Part shown: positions 6,431 through 8,143 of the stretch, one piece after another | Numbering within the stretch: the first letter of the stretch is position 1 | Layout: the number at the start of each line of letters is the position of its first letter | NCBI GenBank assembly: GCA_002339265.1 | Contig: DDKG01000221.1 | Span: 1 to 8,143, forward strand | Reading direction: 5' to 3' | DNA: 8,143 nt | Source of the DNA: Massilia sp. UBA2604 | Lineage (GTDB): Bacteria; Pseudomonadota; Gammaproteobacteria; Burkholderiales; Burkholderiaceae_D | The notes under the pieces: generated by a model | The model's input: only the letters and a program-made list of their open reading frames with translations | What the model was told of the DNA's origin: nothing | Database searches by the model: none | Made by a program: the position numbers and the translations under genes

Positions 6431-7099
6431 TTACCAGGCGATGGCGGCGCCGTCGTGGTTCAGGAAGCTGCCGTTGGCGCCGGCGTCGACCCGGGCCAGC
6501 GTGGCGCGCATATCGCGCACGCTGTGCTCCGGCGTGAGGCTGGCGCCAGAGCCGCCCATATCGGTCTGGACCCAGCCCGGATGGAAGGCGACGCAGGTGA
6601 CGCCTTGCGCGCCATAGGTGATCGAGGCGTCCTTCAGGACGGAGTTGAGCGCTGCCTTGCTGGCGCGGTACAGCGTGCCCTCGGTGCCCGTGCGTTCGCC
6701 GATCGATCCCATGCGCGAAGAGATGACCGCCAGCTTGCCGCGTGTATCGGCCAGCATTGGCGCCACGACCGGGATCAGGCGCATCGCCGACAGCACATTG
6801 GTGTGCATGACGGTGTCGAACTCGGGGCCGGTCGGGAAACTGCCGTGGGTCGGGCCATACACGCCGGCCACCAGCCAGGCGGCGTCGATCTGCTCGTCGT
6901 CCAGGCGCCAGGCCAGCGCCGCGATCGAATCGGCCACCGTGACGTCGAGCTGGTGGGTTTCGGCGCCCAGGTGGGCGAGTTCGTCGCAGTCTTCCTGCTT
7001 GCGTGCGGTGGCGATGACGCGCCAGCCCTCAAGCCGGTACTGGCGGACCATTTCGTGGCCGATGCCGCGCGAGGCGCCGATGATCAGTGCGGTTGGCAT
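6431..7099 (-). CDS. Short-chain dehydrogenase/reductase, CsgA (C-factor)-like
   Basis: A 222-residue Rossmann-fold oxidoreductase using NAD(P)H. The cofactor loop is GASRGIG (8-14). N101 is the structural Asn, Ser127/Ser128 in ISSRMGSIG are the likely catalytic serine region, and Tyr144 and Lys148 form YRASK. HPGWVQTDMGG (173-183) follows, as in the C-factor/sniffer subgroup. The usual NNAG motif is reduced to VAG (77-79). ATARKQ after strand 2 (30-35) carries Arg/Lys and lacks an acidic residue directly there, which leans toward NADPH. The substrate is unknown. Being between thiolase and acyl-CoA dehydrogenase, it might act on a 3-hydroxyacyl-CoA, but this subgroup has no fixed chemistry. 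The start is supported by the AGGGAG site. Confidence 0.92.
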   Translation of the reverse strand: MPTALIIGASRGIGHEMVRQYRLEGWRVIATARKQEDCDELAHLGAETHQLDVTVADSIAALAWRLDDEQIDAAWLVAGVYGPTHGSFPTGPEFDTVMHTNVLSAMRLIPVVAPMLADTRGKLAVISSRMGSIGERTGTEGTLYRASKAALNSVLKDASITYGAQGVTCVAFHPGWVQTDMGGSGASLTPEHSVRDMRATLARVDAGANGSFLNHDGAAIAW

Positions 7100-7105
7100 G
7101 ATGAA

Positions 7106-7111
7106 CTCCCT
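7106..7111 (-). promoter_or_regulatory. Shine-Dalgarno sequence for the dehydrogenase/reductase gene
   Basis: On the minus strand AGGGAG is followed by a 6-base spacer and then the ATG at 7099-7097. It is the clearest ribosome-binding site among the minus-strand genes of this window and fixes the start. The 76-bp gap to the thiolase stop shows no hairpin terminator, so the genes are probably co-transcribed. Confidence 0.75.
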
Positions 7112-7175
7112 GTGAACGGTTGAATCCTCAATGTTCGCATGGTTTGTTCATCATTGCCGCACTGGGCGAACCGGC

Positions 7176-8143
7176 TTACACCAACTCGACGGCCATGGCG
7201 GTCGCTTCGCCGCCGCCGATGCACAGCGAAGCCACGCCGCGCTTGCCGCCGCTGCGCTTGAGCGCGCCGAGCAGGGTGACGATGATGCGCGCGCCGGAAG
7301 CGCCGATCGGGTGGCCCAGCGCGCAGGCGCCGCCGTGGACGTTGACCTTGCCGTGCGGGATGTCGAGGTCGCGCATGGCGGCCATCGGCACCGCGGCAAA
7401 GGCTTCGTTGATCTCGAACAGGTCGACGTCGCCGGCCGTCCAGCCGGTCTTCTTGAACAGCTTCTGCATCGCGCCGATCGGGGCGGTGGTGAACAGGTTC
7501 GGCTCTTGCGCGAAGGTCGCATGGCCCAGCACGCGCGCGATCGGGGTCAGGCCGAGCTCTTTCGCCTTCGATTCGCGCATCATCACCAGCGCAGCGGCGC
7601 CGTCGTTGATCGACGACGACGAAGCGGCGGTCACGGTGCCGTCCTTTTTAAAGGCAGGCTTGAGCGACGGGATCTTGTCGACCTTGGCCTTCAATGGACC
7701 TTCATCCTTGTCGATCACGGTGTCGCCGGCGCGGCTGGTGACGGTGACCGGTGCGATTTCCCAGTCGAAGCCACCCTCAAGGCTGGCGGCCTGGGCGCGC
7801 TTGACCGAGGCGATCGCGAACGCATCCTGCTCCTCGCGCGTGAATTGATAGGTGGCCACGCACTCTTCGGCGAAGGTGCCCATCGAGCGGCCTTCGCCGG
7901 TCTTTTCATTGCGCGAGTAGGCGTCTTCCAGGCCGTCGAGCATCATGTGGTCGAACATCGGCGCGTGGCCGATGCGGTAGCCGCCGCGCGCCTTCGGGAT
8001 CAGGTAGGGCGCGCCTGTCATCGACTCCATGCCGCCGGCGACCACGATGTCGGCGCTGCCGGCCACCAGCTGGTCGTGGGCGAAGATGGCGGCCTGCATC
8101 GCCGAACCGCACATCTTGGACAGCGTGACGGCGCCGGTCGACA
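7176..8143 (-). CDS. Acetyl-CoA C-acetyltransferase (thiolase), N-terminus outside the window
   Basis: The frame is open to the right edge and ends at TAA 7178-7176; about 322 residues are present of the usual ~390. Thiolases either condense two acetyl-CoA or cleave 3-ketoacyl-CoA in beta-oxidation. The nucleophile cysteine is in LSKMCGSAMQA (Cys codon at 8111-8109). NEAFAAVPMA holds the oxyanion Asn. GGACALGHPIGASGAR holds the catalytic His, and the second catalytic Cys is in SLCIGGGEA near the C-terminus, so all active-site blocks in view are intact. The ATG at 8114 is internal: the conserved TLSK lies upstream of it. The loop usually written as NASGINDGA reads SSSSINDGA. It leads the SDR and acyl-CoA dehydrogenase genes and supports an acyl-CoA degradation operon. 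Biosynthetic (PhaA-like) and degradative roles cannot be told apart here. Confidence 0.96.
   Translation of the reverse strand, partial: STGAVTLSKMCGSAMQAAIFAHDQLVAGSADIVVAGGMESMTGAPYLIPKARGGYRIGHAPMFDHMMLDGLEDAYSRNEKTGEGRSMGTFAEECVATYQFTREEQDAFAIASVKRAQAASLEGGFDWEIAPVTVTSRAGDTVIDKDEGPLKAKVDKIPSLKPAFKKDGTVTAASSSSINDGAAALVMMRESKAKELGLTPIARVLGHATFAQEPNLFTTAPIGAMQKLFKKTGWTAGDVDLFEINEAFAAVPMAAMRDLDIPHGKVNVHGGACALGHPIGASGARIIVTLLGALKRSGGKRGVASLCIGGGEATAMAVELV

Noticed and set aside
4903..6537. A 544-codon open frame on the plus strand opposite the acetyltransferase and acyl-CoA dehydrogenase
   Set aside because: It is a low-complexity Arg/Ala/Gly-rich shadow of two clearly homologous genes and spans their junction.

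Overview
The window is high-GC, densely coding bacterial DNA. The protein set points to a betaproteobacterium, most likely Oxalobacteraceae (Massilia, Duganella or Janthinobacterium type). It has a large TonB-dependent receptor, a Tat-exported LD-carboxypeptidase, a fatty-acid or branched-acyl degradation operon, and a dispersed GC-rich palindrome with the CCCCGCGCAGGCGGGG core. The organism call is inference from protein style and repeat type, not from a marker gene.

Left half, plus strand. (1) The 3' end of a family-5 (dipeptide/oligopeptide type) ABC transporter substrate-binding protein runs off the left edge and stops at 400. (2) A 219-bp A+T-rich gap holds an inverted repeat (509-538) and a good Shine-Dalgarno sequence. 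(3) A 950-residue TonB-dependent outer-membrane receptor (620-3472) is followed by a strong rho-independent terminator (3488-3532). (4) A short gap carries small direct repeats and an 86-bp palindromic REP/BIME-like element (3575-3660). (5) An LD-carboxypeptidase of peptidase family S66 with a twin-arginine signal (3676-4728) begins 15 bp after the palindrome. Receptor, peptide-type binding protein and muropeptide-type carboxypeptidase together suggest uptake and processing of peptides or cell-wall fragments. The terminator means the receptor and the carboxypeptidase are probably separate transcripts.

Right half, minus strand. In transcription order: a thiolase cut by the right edge (its first ~80 residues lie outside), a short-chain dehydrogenase/reductase, a short-chain-type acyl-CoA dehydrogenase, and a GNAT acetyltransferase whose GTG start overlaps the dehydrogenase stop (GTGA). 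This looks like one operon for acyl-CoA breakdown, with the acetyltransferase translationally coupled at its end. Its last gene converges on the carboxypeptidase gene and the two overlap by 8 bp, leaving no room for an intergenic terminator.

No tRNA, rRNA, CRISPR array, insertion sequence or phage gene was seen. No clearly novel system is evident. The items most worth a second look are the putative peptide/muropeptide uptake locus, the palindrome placed against a start codon, and the receptor leader hairpin.
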